A stretch of 64,000 nt of DNA, taken from NCBI GenBank assembly GCA_008973525.1, contig WACJ01000274.1:1612001-1676000 (forward strand). Reading direction: 5' to 3'. The stretch comes from Stenopsyche tienmushanensis (taxonomy: Eukaryota > Arthropoda > Insecta > Trichoptera > Stenopsychidae). The position numbers were made by a program, and so were the translations under genes. The notes under the pieces are model-generated. The model worked only from the letters and a program-made list of their open reading frames with translations. It ran no database searches and was not told where the DNA came from. This document shows, piece after piece, positions 48,997 through 59,840 of this stretch (the first letter of the stretch is position 1; each line of letters begins with the position of its first letter).

Positions 48997-49340
48997 ATCA
49001 CTATTTTGAGAGGCTTCTGGTCTGGCGGAAACATTGATCCGTACTTCTTCCAAAGCGAAACTGGCTTTGCCATAATCGTCAACGGCGAACGCTACAGATC
49101 GATGAATAGCAAGTTTTTGCGGTTTAAACTGAATTAAATGAATACCGGCGACATGTGGTTTCAACAGAATGGCATTACGTGCCACATAGCACATGCCACG
49201 ATGGATATGCTGCACGATTTGAGGGCATGGTTATCTCGCGCGGTGGCAACGTAAACTGGCCACCGAGAACATGCGATTTAAGGGACGTTTATGCCTTGTT
49301 GATTCAAAAAGATTTTTTTTCTTTGTGTATCGGAAAGAAC
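48997..49340 (+). pseudogene. Tc1/mariner-type transposase fragment with catalytic Asp changed to Asn
   Basis: The plus frame reads RGFWSGGNIDPYFFQSETG, then VNGERYRSMNSKFL, a TAA at 49135-49137, then DMWFQQNGITCHIAHATMDM. A one-step frame change then gives VISRGGNVNWPPRTCDLRD. This is the catalytic domain of insect IS630-Tc1-mariner transposases of the type WFQQDGATCH...NWPPRSCDLTPLDFF. The second catalytic Asp (FQQDG) is Asn here, and the third motif is broken after CDL. With one stop and one frameshift it cannot be active. The N-terminal DNA-binding half and TIRs were not found. It is related to, but distinct from, the family C transposon. Confidence 0.85.
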
Positions 49341-50843
49341 CAATGTTTAAGAACACTATCAGTTAGTTTCAAGTCGATATAAATTAAATTCGCAATGTTA
49401 TAGGCTGACGACCTTGCGCTGCGTGAAACTGAGGAGAGGAGATACTTTAAAAGCGTTTTTCTCGAAATCACTTTTTCCAAGCTCACGGAAGTGCTCCCAC
49501 ACGTCCTAGATGAGCATTCTTTATGAAATTTGGCTGATATATGTACAATAAACGTCTTCGTCGTTTGGCCTATAATTATCTAAAAATACTTAATCGTTTT
49601 TATTTAATGAACAAAAAAACTACTAAAAATGTTGATAAAAACACACATTTTTCTTCGATCGTTCTAATATTTTTTTATTTTTCAGTATTTCTTCTTAATT
49701 ATAGGTCACACTATACAAGATATTATACGTAGTAAAAACATGTTTAATTTTTTTTGCTGCAAATCACCTGTCCAAGACTAAGGACTTCCGCGGTGAAGAA
49801 TGTTATCGCTCGCGTACCGACAAACGTGGCTTTTCCCACTTCCACTACTTTGTCAAATTCTAAAAATTATGTTTATCTTCAATAAAGATCGCTTAGTCAA
49901 CACACTAAATATCAACATCACTAAATAATGTCCTAAATAGTCTTTCAAATAATAAAAAAAATGGAAGAAACTCTTGAATCTTTGAGATTTTCTTGAAAAA
50001 AAAACTCAAAAATATGTAATGAATTCTAAGAAAAACTAATAAGAATATTAGCAGATTAATGGTTCAGTATTTCAAGTGAAATAACTTGGTAAATAACTTG
50101 GTAAAATTAATGCCAGGAAATTGAAACAAAGTTTTGGAAACAGAAAAATCTCAATAATATACCTAAGCAGAACACAACTATTAAATTATTCTCATATGTT
50201 AGATGACCCACAGTTTATGCTGCCAGCTCTCAGTTTATAAATATTAATATAACAATTGTAGCTGCAACTTCGTTTCAATAACTATCATGTACATATTTTG
50301 TCACATGGCTTTTATGATCTGAATTTGGTACTTTTTTATATTTGATTAAATTAATTATTACTATGGTGTTTAAGCTGAATATTTTTTTTATTAAATAAAA
50401 CTGCGACTTTTGCGACACAGTGTACGATATTCATTAAACGAGGAAATATCATGCGAAAAGTATACAAATTAAAGCAAAAAAAAATGTGTATTGAATCGTC
50501 CCAATTAGATTATCATGGAGGAAGGATGTCGTGGTTTTTTAACATAAAACCCACCAAATGTGTAATCCAGGTGGTTCAATTAATATATAAAATGGAGGTA
50601 ATTAAAACCCACAAAATTTCTTCAAACGTTGATGAATTTATAATTTGGCTCATAATATAAACGAAATTCAAACTTATCCAGTTGAGAGCGATGTGAAAGT
50701 CGTGCATTGTTCAATGCATTCCACGGTTTCTCATCCCGAATATGTGAGAAAATTTGCATTAAAATGGAGCCGTTCTTAATGAAAACCTTCGCAGAAGACG
50801 ATTCCAAAGCTCATCATTCGGAATGAGGCAATTGTTTGATTAC
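49341..50843. other. Unassigned AT-rich sequence
   Basis: Tandem duplication AATAACTTGGTA near 50081-50104; nothing else recognised. Confidence 0.5.
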
Positions 50844-51017
50844 ATGTGGGGCTTTCGAATTGCAGCACGAAGAAAAAGAAGACCTTCCCATGCAGATAGC
50901 TACTGTCATCCAGGCACCGCTGACACGTAAAAGAGATAACACAAGAAACAATACAAACGTGCATTGCATAATTATCCATACATCATCGGATCGCGTCTTT
51001 CTCCTCTTTTCAATCAT
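50844..51017 (-). CDS. Possible signal-peptide exon, unknown protein
   Basis: On the minus strand an ATG at 51017-51015 lies in a favourable AAAATG context. It opens a frame with a basic start (MIEKRRKTRSDDVW), then a hydrophobic stretch CTFVLFLVLSLLRVSGAW (about residues 19-36) resembling a signal peptide with a small-residue cleavage site at SGA. The frame runs 68 codons, and a weak donor CAT|GTAATC would end the exon after 58 codons in phase 0. An overlapping 114-codon open frame on the plus strand, without recognisable motifs, shows that chance frames of this size exist here, so the case is suggestive only. Confidence 0.25.
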
Positions 51018-51529
51018 TTTAATTAATTTCGACCATGATATAAAAGAGCATCCTGTGTTTTATGGACACGTGGATGTACTGACAAGTAGTGGTAATTCGA
51101 GCTATTTCTCGCTCGTGTCCTATTTATCTGCTCTATGGCACGGAGAAACTTCACATATAAAATTGCAAACATCCTGTTAGCGTACGAGTAATTATTGGAA
51201 AAAATATGCATTACTTATCCTTATCCTTATCTATAATGGCAAAATATCGTGACTCACAAAGGGTTATTGAATTGTAAAGATAAATATAATATGGCGACAC
51301 CCTCGGTGGTAGATGATTGAACGCTTTGGAGTCTCATACGAGTAGAATACAGTTCAGCCCTGATATCGCGTTTGATATATATGTAGAAAATCTATCAAAA
51401 TATAATATGTTTTTAGAAAATATATTGATGGTATATTTGAGCATTAATTTCTACGTCTTCGTACAAAAATCACAACTTAAATAAGTCCTTGGTCATCCAC
51501 TAATTCGAATTATTTAACCTTTTAATTAT
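51018..51529. other. Unassigned sequence
   Basis: Nothing recognised. Confidence 0.5.
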
Positions 51530-51870
51530 CTACAAATCTGATTTTTTGTCTACAAATAGTTTATATTAATTATTGTTAAATAAACATCGTCTCCTTTCAA
51601 TACAAGGTGGTTTGGGATTCGATAGACGTGGTTAAAGTTGTAGCAGGGGAACTTGAATGAAGTATCGCAACTTTCAAAGTAAATACATATAATATTTATT
51701 ATGTATGTCTCATAAATTGTTATAAATATCGGCAGCAACATCATCATCGCGGTAGATTGCCGGTTTTTTTTTTTTGCATACAATAACAAAACAATGAAAT
51801 GAGAAAGAATCAGCTTTGTAGGAATAATTACACAAATTATGTCGCTGCCTTCCATATTATATAAGCCCAT
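51530..51870 (+). repeat. Dispersed repeat family D, continuous copy
   Basis: Serves as reference for the interrupted copy at 35740-36505 and the partial copy at 41085-41290. Starts near ATTTTTTGTCTACAAATAG, includes CAATACAAGGTGGTTTGGGA and a TGAAGTATCGCAACTTTCAA block, and ends near AAAGAATCAGCTTTGTAG and GTCGCTGCCTTCCATA. Non-coding, class unknown. Confidence 0.7.
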
Positions 51871-52104
51871 AGTTTTCGACGTATTCACAGCTTTTGAAAT
51901 TGCAAAGAAATTGGAATAAATACCAGCGGCTTTAAAGTTTATTGTCAATTGCAATTGTGGATCGAGACAAATCAATTTAGGTCCTTTAATGAATCACTCG
52001 ATTCGAGATAAATCGTAGGATTGTGCTTGTCTTGCGACTCTTGGGTGTTGGCAGACAAGGACTTAATTTATTCTGCAATTACATGAACATTGGCAATGTT
52101 ATAG

Positions 52105-52170
52105 TTCATGGGTCGCCAAACTTTTTGAGAAACGGACCGGATTGATTTTTTAAAAACACTGGAGGGAGGA
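52105..52170 (+). mobile_element. hAT-like 5' terminal fragment
   Basis: GGGTCGCCAAACTTTTTGAG followed by CGGACCGGATTG matches the general form of hAT ends of the GGGTNGNCAAACTTTTT...GGGCCGGAT type. No opposite end or 8-bp duplication was identified. Confidence 0.45.
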
Positions 52171-53169
52171 CGAAACATTTTCTTATTGAAATCTTATATT
52201 TTACTTCAGAAAAGATTTTTTCACATAAATATGTGCAGTCAAAATCGATAATACTTTTATGGCATTTGTATATAAGAAAGCTAATTATTGCTTTCCTGTT
52301 AAAAAAAAAACCTCCTACACACCCTTAAAATAGGTGGAAATTTGATTTACAGAAAATAAGCTTGCTTGAATTCAGGATTTCAATTATAAAGACATTCAAC
52401 AACTTCCATACATGAAAAACGTCATTCATCCAGAATATATTTTATACACATGTGTGGAGAGATGTTCAAAAAATCAAAAATATTGGATGGTCAGAAAAAT
52501 TAATATTTCAGATCGATCATCACGATCCAGGCTTACTCTGATTTCCTGGATTTGATAAAATATCATTTACCAAGGCGATTTATAAATTCATTCAGGGACG
52601 CATATGAATGATTAGATTTGCAACAGTAATTTAAATTTCATTCGGAAATAATGATAATTTCGCCACTCGCTTTTAACTCCTCTTACGTTTTATGTTTATA
52701 TTCAAATAATTCCATATTAATAAATCAATTAAAAAAGTATTTCTCCAAAAAACTCTCTGATATCTGATGTAATACATTAAAAAGAAGATAGATTTTTATG
52801 ATGAGTATAATATGTGCTTAAATAAGCTTAATTCAACAGTGTTCTATTTGCTTTATTACATTAGGTATGCCTTATCTCAAGGTTGTTCGTAAAAAAAAGT
52901 CGCATTATTATTCAGTATGCATTTTCAACGTAATTGAATTCTTAAGGAAATAATGAAAATTTGGTTCGTCGTCTGTTTTGGAAGATTTCCCCGTTTTGAG
53001 AAATTTCCATCCGTTCCCGTTCAGTGCGGTTGGCAACGTATCAAACGCAACAACAGCGTTGTTTCTATTTTTCCGAATAATTTCGACATTTTTAAAAATA
53101 TTTTCTCTCGAAATATGCTAATTCAGGGTTGCTTATTTGCTATTGGTATGTAAAAAAAAGGAAACTTAC
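52171..53169. other. Unassigned AT-rich sequence
   Basis: If the exon at 53170-53286 is real, this is the start of its downstream intron on the minus strand. Nothing else recognised. Confidence 0.45.
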
Positions 53170-53286
53170 CACTCCATCATCGGCATGTCCGATGCTGCTG
53201 GGCGAGGCGCAATTCCCACAACATATTAACAAAACATAAATTAGAAACACAACACTTTTGCTTTTTCCTCTAGGCACTGCACTCAT
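53170..53286 (-). CDS. Probable first coding exon encoding a signal peptide, unknown secreted or membrane protein
   Basis: On the minus strand an ATG at 53286-53284 opens 39 codons: a basic start (MSAVPRGKSKS), a hydrophobic core VVFLIYVLLICC (residues 12-23), and a small-residue region GNCASPSS with a likely cleavage near residues 26-27. The acidic stretch HADDGV follows. The frame meets a near-consensus splice donor, GTG|GTAAGT, exactly on a codon boundary (phase 0). A signal peptide plus a strong donor is the usual layout of a first exon of a secreted or receptor gene with long introns. The open frame extends upstream to another ATG at 53418, but that would bury the hydrophobic segment, so the inner start is preferred. 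Its -3 base is T, which is weak. Downstream exons would lie at lower coordinates and none is securely identified. Confidence 0.5.
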
Positions 53287-54400
53287 TAACCTTCCAATAA
53301 CATCGACTACTATTTTCACATGTGCTTTTAAAATGGTCGAAGAAATGGTAAAGGAATCACTCCACGTTCTATGGTTTTCCATGCGTCTTCTTGTGGATCC
53401 ATCTTCTATCATCCCCATCTCCGATGAGGTTGGTTATTTTATGTGTTCGAATGTCAAATTGAAATTTATCTGTTTTCTATGCAATCTATACAGATTACTA
53501 TGCTTGCGACGAAAATAATATAATATAGCTATAATTTTACATCCGATAAACGAAATACTGTAGATTATCAAAAGCATGAATTTTTTTGAACTCTATCGCA
53601 ATTCGATGTCACTAGTTATTTATTCTACTTTCTACCGCCATCTAATTGAAGGTGTACACTTTGCTTCGGGATATCTGAAAAACAAAGAAGAGCTGTTAAG
53701 ATATGCAGAGATAAGTGATGATACGATACGTTGTTGCAGGCAACATGCGATAATACGATAAGAATATCAAAACAATCAATACGCGAAAAGTCGCAAAAAT
53801 ACCAGAATACGTCCAAGTAAGCTTAGATTGTATTCACAAATGATACATGTGAGATTCTAATCCCCACCCCCATATTATAACAATTTTCATTGTCATTGCA
53901 CATCATCTTTTTTGAATAAATCATCATACAAAGCATCATGTATACTTGTATCTAATCTCAGCACTCTTTAAGGCAACAAAGGTGTTAGAACGTTCTGAGA
54001 AATCACAGTCTATTGTTAAAACTTTAAATGTAAACAAAACAATTAGAAAAATAAAATTAAATCCACAATTTTGGCAGGATCGTCTATCAATGCAAAATAT
54101 ATTACAATTGAATAGATATTATTTCAATCAAAATCACTTAAAATATATGAACATCTATCGTCATGAAGAACAACGATCATTCTCTAATTTTTATGCTAAT
54201 ATTTGCTAATTTAACAAAATTAATGAACATTTGGAATTGGCTGATAAATCAGATTTTTTTTTCTAAAATAAAAAGTGATCCTGTTTAGAAGTTTAAAATT
54301 CATGAGGTAATTACAAAATTGCCCTTATCATGATATATATATATGGATTTTCACAGGATATTGCCTGAGCCAAAAAAATCATATTTAAATCGTCATAACT
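53287..54400. other. Unassigned sequence
   Basis: If the exon at 53170-53286 is real, the 5' UTR and promoter should lie here, but no TATA or initiator stands out. The 87-codon frame at 53946-54209 is Lys/Asn/Ile-rich and unrecognised. Confidence 0.45.
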
Positions 54401-54765
54401 TTTTAATCCAGTGGTGTCAGATCTGGAGACCGTGCGAGCTACGGAATGGGGCCGCAAAAATAATGACCTGACACCACTGGATTTCAGTGTTTGGGGACGA
54501 GCCATATTCCGTGGCTCGCACGGTTCTCCAGATCTGACACCACATGATTTCTTTGTATATGGACGTGCAAAAGAATTAATTTAAACGACAGAGGTGCCCA
54601 CAAAAGAAATCCCAATTGAAGGAATAAGTTCCCCTTTGCAAAAATGAAAGAGGAAATGCTACTTAAGACAAATACAGTTTATATAAGGAAAGGTGTAGTA
54701 CGTGCATAAGAAACAGAGGTGGTCAATTTGAACAAATTTTGTAAATACATTTAATCAAAATTAAT
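54401..54765 (+). mobile_element. Long-TIR family C transposon, 3' part with transposase relic
   Basis: The order is an antisense copy of the SPDLTP module (54405-54440), a sense copy (54463-54560) and the transposase C-terminus. In sense, SPDLTPHDFFVYGRAKELI is followed by a stop, VPTKEIPIEGIS, and finally CIRNRGGQFEQIL with its TAA at 54742-54744. C-I-x3-GG-x-FE-x-IL is the typical end of these insect transposases. One inserted T before the SPDL block shifts the frame. Neither long TIR was found adjacent. Confidence 0.8.
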
Positions 54766-56344
54766 GATATTCCCGATCCACATGAAATAAATGGCGTATA
54801 AATTGAACTGAATTCTGGATGGAACAAGTCTGCGGGAATTCGAATCGAAACTATTCATAACTTATCCCACACAGTACTTTCTAAGGTATACATTTGCGGA
54901 AAAAATTACATTTAAACAAAACTATATTTCGTTTCATAGAATTGTATTATTATCTATGTATTTCTGGTTACAAACAGGAACTTTAATAAAAGGAAGGAGT
55001 GGTAATTCGACTGATTATTTGATTGACGTATTCAGCTAGAACCACCAATAGTGAATGCATTTTGCAAAGACAAGTGCAATTTATTTAAAAAAATAGTGTG
55101 ATGAAATGTCATGAGGAATTTTCCAATTCAACAGATTAATATCGATTGTTTTCCCGCCATTTCGAAGCAACATTTAAAAAATCGATCAATGCTTCAATTT
55201 ACTACGATGGAGTGGTTGTATACAAAGCTATTCGATCAGTTTGTTTGCGTCGATAATTAGAGTAAATATTTGAAAGCCATATGCACGTGTAATTGAACTC
55301 TTATATTTACGAATCCCAAGAGAGGAACAAGGATAGAAAACGAGCGAGTGTACATAAACAATTCGTACAAATTTCTATTCGGATGGTTTATTCTGTCAGG
55401 ATGAAATATACTCTTTGTCATCAAACATTTGAAAATTCAATTAAGCTTCGCTCGCTGGCGCCTCAATGAAAATAACATATGCTTAAAAAGAAGTATAATG
55501 TTGAAAAATAAACGCGGAAAGGTCCATGGCTATATGTAGCTATCCGATTAAAGATTGATAGATCTTGATTTGCAATCACGCAAGATAGCATTTGAAAAGT
55601 TACAGTGCGAAAACGCCGTGATTAAATATAAATACAAGAAATTGCCCTTACAATATTTTCATAATGAATAGGACACGGGCAGGACCAAATTGGTTGAATA
55701 ATAAATGCATCCAGTGACCTGAATAGAGCTGCTTGCAAATGCAACAGTTCAGTGAGCTTTAAGCCACTGGTCAACAAAGAAATTAATATAATTATATCTT
55801 TGCCTAAGCTGACCACTTTTACCACTTCGTGAAAGCTAGCGTGAGCTTTTGAGACCTCATAAAGGGAGCTTTGCTTCTAAGCAGGTCGCTATTAATTATT
55901 AAAGCTTGAGTGGGCACCGCTTAAATATAACGATCAGTTCGTTGACCAAAAGCTTTGATTGCTGATTTTGTGACATGATTTATACACACGAGCAATTAAT
56001 CATCGATTTAGGATACGATGGTTATATTCACCGATTTTATAGAGCGCTCTGTTTTTCGAAGCAAAAACAACAATGAGTTGAAATCGCAAAGATGACCAGG
56101 ACGACCGACGACAGCCAATGAAGGATTTGCACTGATCGATTCGAAAGAAATCCGGGAGTTGTCCTTTAAACGGTGGTAAATGCGGTTAGTGTAATGTATG
56201 TATATGACGATAATTAACTAAATGTCATATATCTTCATACGTTAATGTCGATGGTGTACATTTTCTTTGATTATTAACCCTTCTAGTGCTACATCATAAT
56301 AGTAAATACATACATCATACGTACATCGTACGATTGGATTCCCT
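54766..56344. other. Unassigned sequence
   Basis: AT-rich with no gene recognised. Confidence 0.5.
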
Positions 56345-56575
56345 AGTCGCAACCGTACATCTCACCAGCACGATGAAGGCTACTAAATCGAGACATTCCC
56401 GCCGAAATCTAGACGCTTGGAAACAGTGGCGTAACTACTAATTGGCGAGCTTAAGCGACACCTAGGAGCAGTAACTGTCTATTTTTTTTTTCCTACCGGT
56501 GATGTATTTACTACACCTCGACTCTAATAATGGGAATATCGATATGAAATATAATATATCTCCGAAACCAGTAGG
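56345..56575 (-). repeat. Dispersed repeat family B, inverted truncated copy
   Basis: Inverted match of 660-940 (shared GTGATGTATTTACTACACCT, CCCGCCGAAAT and a CTCGAC..AATATCGATATGAAA end). It lacks the AT-rich insert seen there. Confidence 0.75.
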
Positions 56576-56649
56576 AAACAAAATGCGATTTAAATCTACT
56601 TTTCTTGTACGAGTTCAAATTGATTCATAGCGCAACTCAAACTTCGAGA

Positions 56650-57290
56650 AACATTTAACACGCATTCGAAGATGAATTCACTAATGAAAAAAAATGCTGG
56701 ATATTGGTTCCAAAAATTTCGTTCCGGCAGTTTAAGTATCGTTAACGATCCTCGAGGAAGACCACCGGCTCATATTGATAACTAGGAATTAAGGACGACT
56801 GTGAAATCCTATTCAGGCAAAACTATTCGTGAACTTGGGTCTAAACTGGGAACTAGTCATTACGCAGATGATCGACCGCAAAGTGTGCATCTTTGTTACT
56901 TCGCAAGTCGAAATTTCATCAAATAAAGATTATGGTTACAGTGGAATGCCAAAGAAATTATCCATTATTCCTTCCTACAACCAGGCGAAACCATAACAGC
57001 GGAGTCCTATTGCCGTGATGATTGATTGATGTCATGCATAAGAAACTTATGGAAAAAAACAACCAACATTGCTCAATCGGAACGCCGCAATATTACTGCA
57101 TGAAAACGCAAGACCACATAAAGCTTCAATCACTGTTGACAAATTAACTTCTCTACAATATGAAATTTTACCACATCCTCCATATTCACCACATACTTCA
57201 CCGACCGATTGTTACCATTGATTTGACCAATCGTTGGCAAAAAGTCGTAGATTCAAATGGACTGTTAATTCGATTGAATATAATAAATAA
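56650..57290 (+). pseudogene. mariner transposase relic spanning most of the protein
   Basis: Conserved blocks appear in the expected order with frame changes and stops: [12 protein letters not shown] and [11 protein letters not shown] (DNA-binding domain), KTIRELGSKLGTSH (second helix-turn-helix), WNAKEIIHYSFLQPGETITAESYC, then ILLHENARPHKASITVDKL, HPPYSPHTSPTDCYH, and the C-terminal NRWQKVVDSNG. The GDEKW block with the first catalytic Asp is deleted. The second Asp position (HDNARPH) reads Glu (HENARPH) and the third Asp (TDCYH) is kept. At least four stops are present. No TIR was recognised, though a T-run at 57306-57321 follows. It resembles the SDYHLF-type mariners at 21937 and 33004. 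Confidence 0.85.
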
Positions 57291-57914
57291 TGTGAAAAAT
57301 GGCGCTTTTTTTTTTTTTTTTAATTTATTCAATGCCCGTTTCATAGTTTCCAACCCAATACTACACGTTCTATATCAAACTATAGCCAAACGATCATTAT
57401 TCCTAACTGCAAATACTGTTAAAGTTTTATTAATGATTTTCAATCAATATTAGAATACCATTGGCAATAATTTAACCCCAATTTATTTCTTAATATGTTC
57501 CTATTTGAATTACATTAATATCATCATTACTATTTTTTTTTTCTCAAATCATAATTTTTTATCAGTCAATGGCATATATTAGGGGAATCGCTAACACTGC
57601 GATCTAATCGGATCACACACACACATTTAAAACTCATCGGCAAAAACGAATAGGATGGATGTTAACGGGTAGGATGGGTACCGCACACCTTGATCGAACA
57701 CAACAAAAACGAGCGATGATACAAAAATAGTCTCTTTTTGAATAACATTGTAATTGGTGGTGAGAAATGGATCCATGAAGCACAGTCTGAGATGACTAGC
57801 GCTGTTAATCTGAGCAGATTTAATTCGCCAAATTAACAGCGATATCTTCCGTCTCTCTTCAGGCGCAATGTGTTATTTTTACAGCGCCATCTCTTGTGGC
57901 CCTACGGAGACATT
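57291..57914. other. Unassigned sequence
   Basis: T- and A-rich runs, a short CA microsatellite near 57616, and a GC-richer stretch 57770-57914 that may be the upstream part of family F. Confidence 0.5.
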
Positions 57915-57983
57915 GCACCTGCATATCGATCGATCGCTTCTTGCGCATGGACCGTTGCCGGTTGGATAGTGACGTGCAGGAGG
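57915..57983 (+). repeat. Dispersed repeat family F, second copy
   Basis: Same orientation as 6271-6342. GCATGGACCGTTGCCGGTTG here corresponds to GCGTGAACCGTTGCCGGTTG there. Confidence 0.6.
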
Positions 57984-58219
57984 TGGGAGTCTACTAAAAA
58001 ATCAGTATACTTTATTGCAGAATTGACATGCTAAAGACATAAATTTCTTCAATCCTCTTATTAAAAGTCTGTCCATTCCAAGTGCATCATACAATGGTGC
58101 TGAAGGATCCTTAGACCAAATATTTAAAGACATAAACAATAATGTGTTTGCAGTTTGCATTCGCATCGACAATGTTTCGTTTCAACATCTGCAATTAAAT
58201 TTTCTTTGTCCATTGTTAG

Positions 58220-58568
58220 AGATCGTAAAGTTTCAGCAGCTTGTTACGCAGCATCTGTTTCGACCAGCGAGGAAAACCATCTCGGAGGAAACAAAATTAT
58301 ACACCCACGCACAAGAACCATCAGCGACGGAAGTAAAAGTCCTCATAAACTGAATTTATGCTTGAAGGCGCTTCCGAGTATCGAGGTCGATGCATTTTGC
58401 ATTGCACAAAAGTACGCAATGAATGTACGTTTGCGAAAAAGATCGAGAATTTCGACCCGGTCAATCACAGGTGCTCTAGAATCGTTATGTGGTTTAAGTG
58501 ACAAAGAAAAGTGTGTGGCCATTATTATAACGAAACCATTGTTGTTTTACGGCGAAATTACTGTTTAA
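58220..58568 (+). CDS. Possible terminal coding exon, unknown protein
   Basis: After a pyrimidine-rich acceptor (TTTTCTTTGTCCATTGTTAG, ending 58219) the plus strand is open for 115 codons to a TAA at 58566-58568. The product is basic and mixed in composition, with SEENHLGGNKIIHPRTRTIS, LNLCLKALPSIEVDAFCIAQ and RLRKRSRISTRS. There is no ATG near the 5' end, so it would have to be internal or terminal. I recognise no family, and no donor-bearing upstream exon was found. Length and composition exceed most chance frames in the window, but a second open frame overlaps its first third. A decayed repeat protein is a fair alternative. Confidence 0.3.
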
Positions 58569-59519
58569 TATTTTAATGAATGAAATGAAGACAATGAACG
58601 ATTGACGCAAATCGCTTAATCATACCTTTCCTGGACGATGACACTTACATTAGTTTCCTGATTGTCAATGAAATATTGTTTTTATTTGTTATTATAGTGT
58701 TTGAACAATCCAAACATCATTTTATTTTTAAATTACACCACATTTGGCATTATAAATCACAAGGTTTCCACTTTAATTGCCGCAAAATTAGGAGAAATGT
58801 CTAATAATCCCTTTATATTCAGCATAGATTTTAACCGTTTGAATGCTATGTTAAATTTCGCAAATTCTTACCAAAGATGCGTCACAAAAATAATAAACAG
58901 GCAAATTTGGTAATACATAAAATAAATTTAAAAACTTCATGAAATGAAACCAATTTTGTTGTTGTTGCTTCTTTTTTAGGACTAATTGTATATGCAAATA
59001 TTACACAGAACATGTAATATAAACAAACAAAACGCAAAAAGTGACACAGAATAAAGTGACAATACTTGACTATAGTTTAACGTCTATAATAGATTGTCCA
59101 GTTGAAAATGTCGTTTTTTAATGAAAGAGTTAAATTCAAGCAAAAAACGTATTGATTAATTTTATCGATACAATGTATTCTTCTTCAGTAGATACAAATT
59201 GATCTTGATCTCGTCAGTAATGTCGTACGGTATCAAAACCCCCTATTATATGATCTTTCCTATTTTTTTTTTCAGTTATATTTTAACGCTACTTCGGAAG
59301 TATCCGAACTAGTCTGTTAATTTGTGTATAGTCTGTATTGGATTTGATTCAGTTTCAGCATGCAAGATATCGCCAAACACTTTAACCTTTCCCTCACTTC
59401 GAACCTTATTTTCTAAACTAAAATTTCCAATTTTTAATTGTTTAAGGCATCTTTCATTGATACACAGTAAGAGATAAGAGAGAGTCACCTTTTTTTCAAA
59501 TGCAATGTCAAGGATATAA
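58569..59519. other. Unassigned AT-rich sequence
   Basis: Nothing recognised. Confidence 0.5.
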
Positions 59520-59840
59520 ATTTATGAAAATCGGCATTATTCAATGGCTCGCACGGTCTCCAGACCTGACACCAATGGATTTCTTTGTCTGCCACCTCTT
59601 TGAGGGCCACCAAAATAATTAATTTATACGGTAAAAATAGTTATTTCGTGCTTATTATGACCACAGATTAAAAAGTTGTGACGATTTAAAGGTGAAAATT
59701 TGAGTATTTTTTACAAAATGTTGAAAAAAAAAATTATTTCGACAACCCTGATATTTAGGGCATAGGTCCTATTTGTGAAACGTAGCAAAAGATCCCCCTA
59801 ACCCTCAAAAAAATTGTCGATCCATGTGCCAAGCACCCTG
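59520..59840 (+). mobile_element. Long-TIR family C transposon, 3' copy with right TIR
   Basis: The sense transposase block WLARSPDLTPMDFFVC is at about 59550-59600, followed by AAAATAATTAATTTATACG. The right long TIR (about 59755-59840) contains AGGGCATAGGTCCTA, GTGAAACGTAGCAAAAGAT and CATGTGCCAAGCACCCTG, then TA. The transposase C-terminus between them is deleted. The left end was not found. Confidence 0.75.

Noticed and set aside
50836..51180. 114-codon open frame on the plus strand
   Set aside because: No family, signal or splice context, and it overlaps the minus-strand hydrophobic frame; treated as chance.
51550..51975. 141-codon open frame on the minus strand
   Set aside because: It lies almost wholly within dispersed repeat D, which is non-coding in its other copies.
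58935..58985. ATG followed by a Leu-rich hydrophobic run resembling a signal peptide
   Set aside because: It stops after eleven codons and is simply a TTG/T-rich tract.
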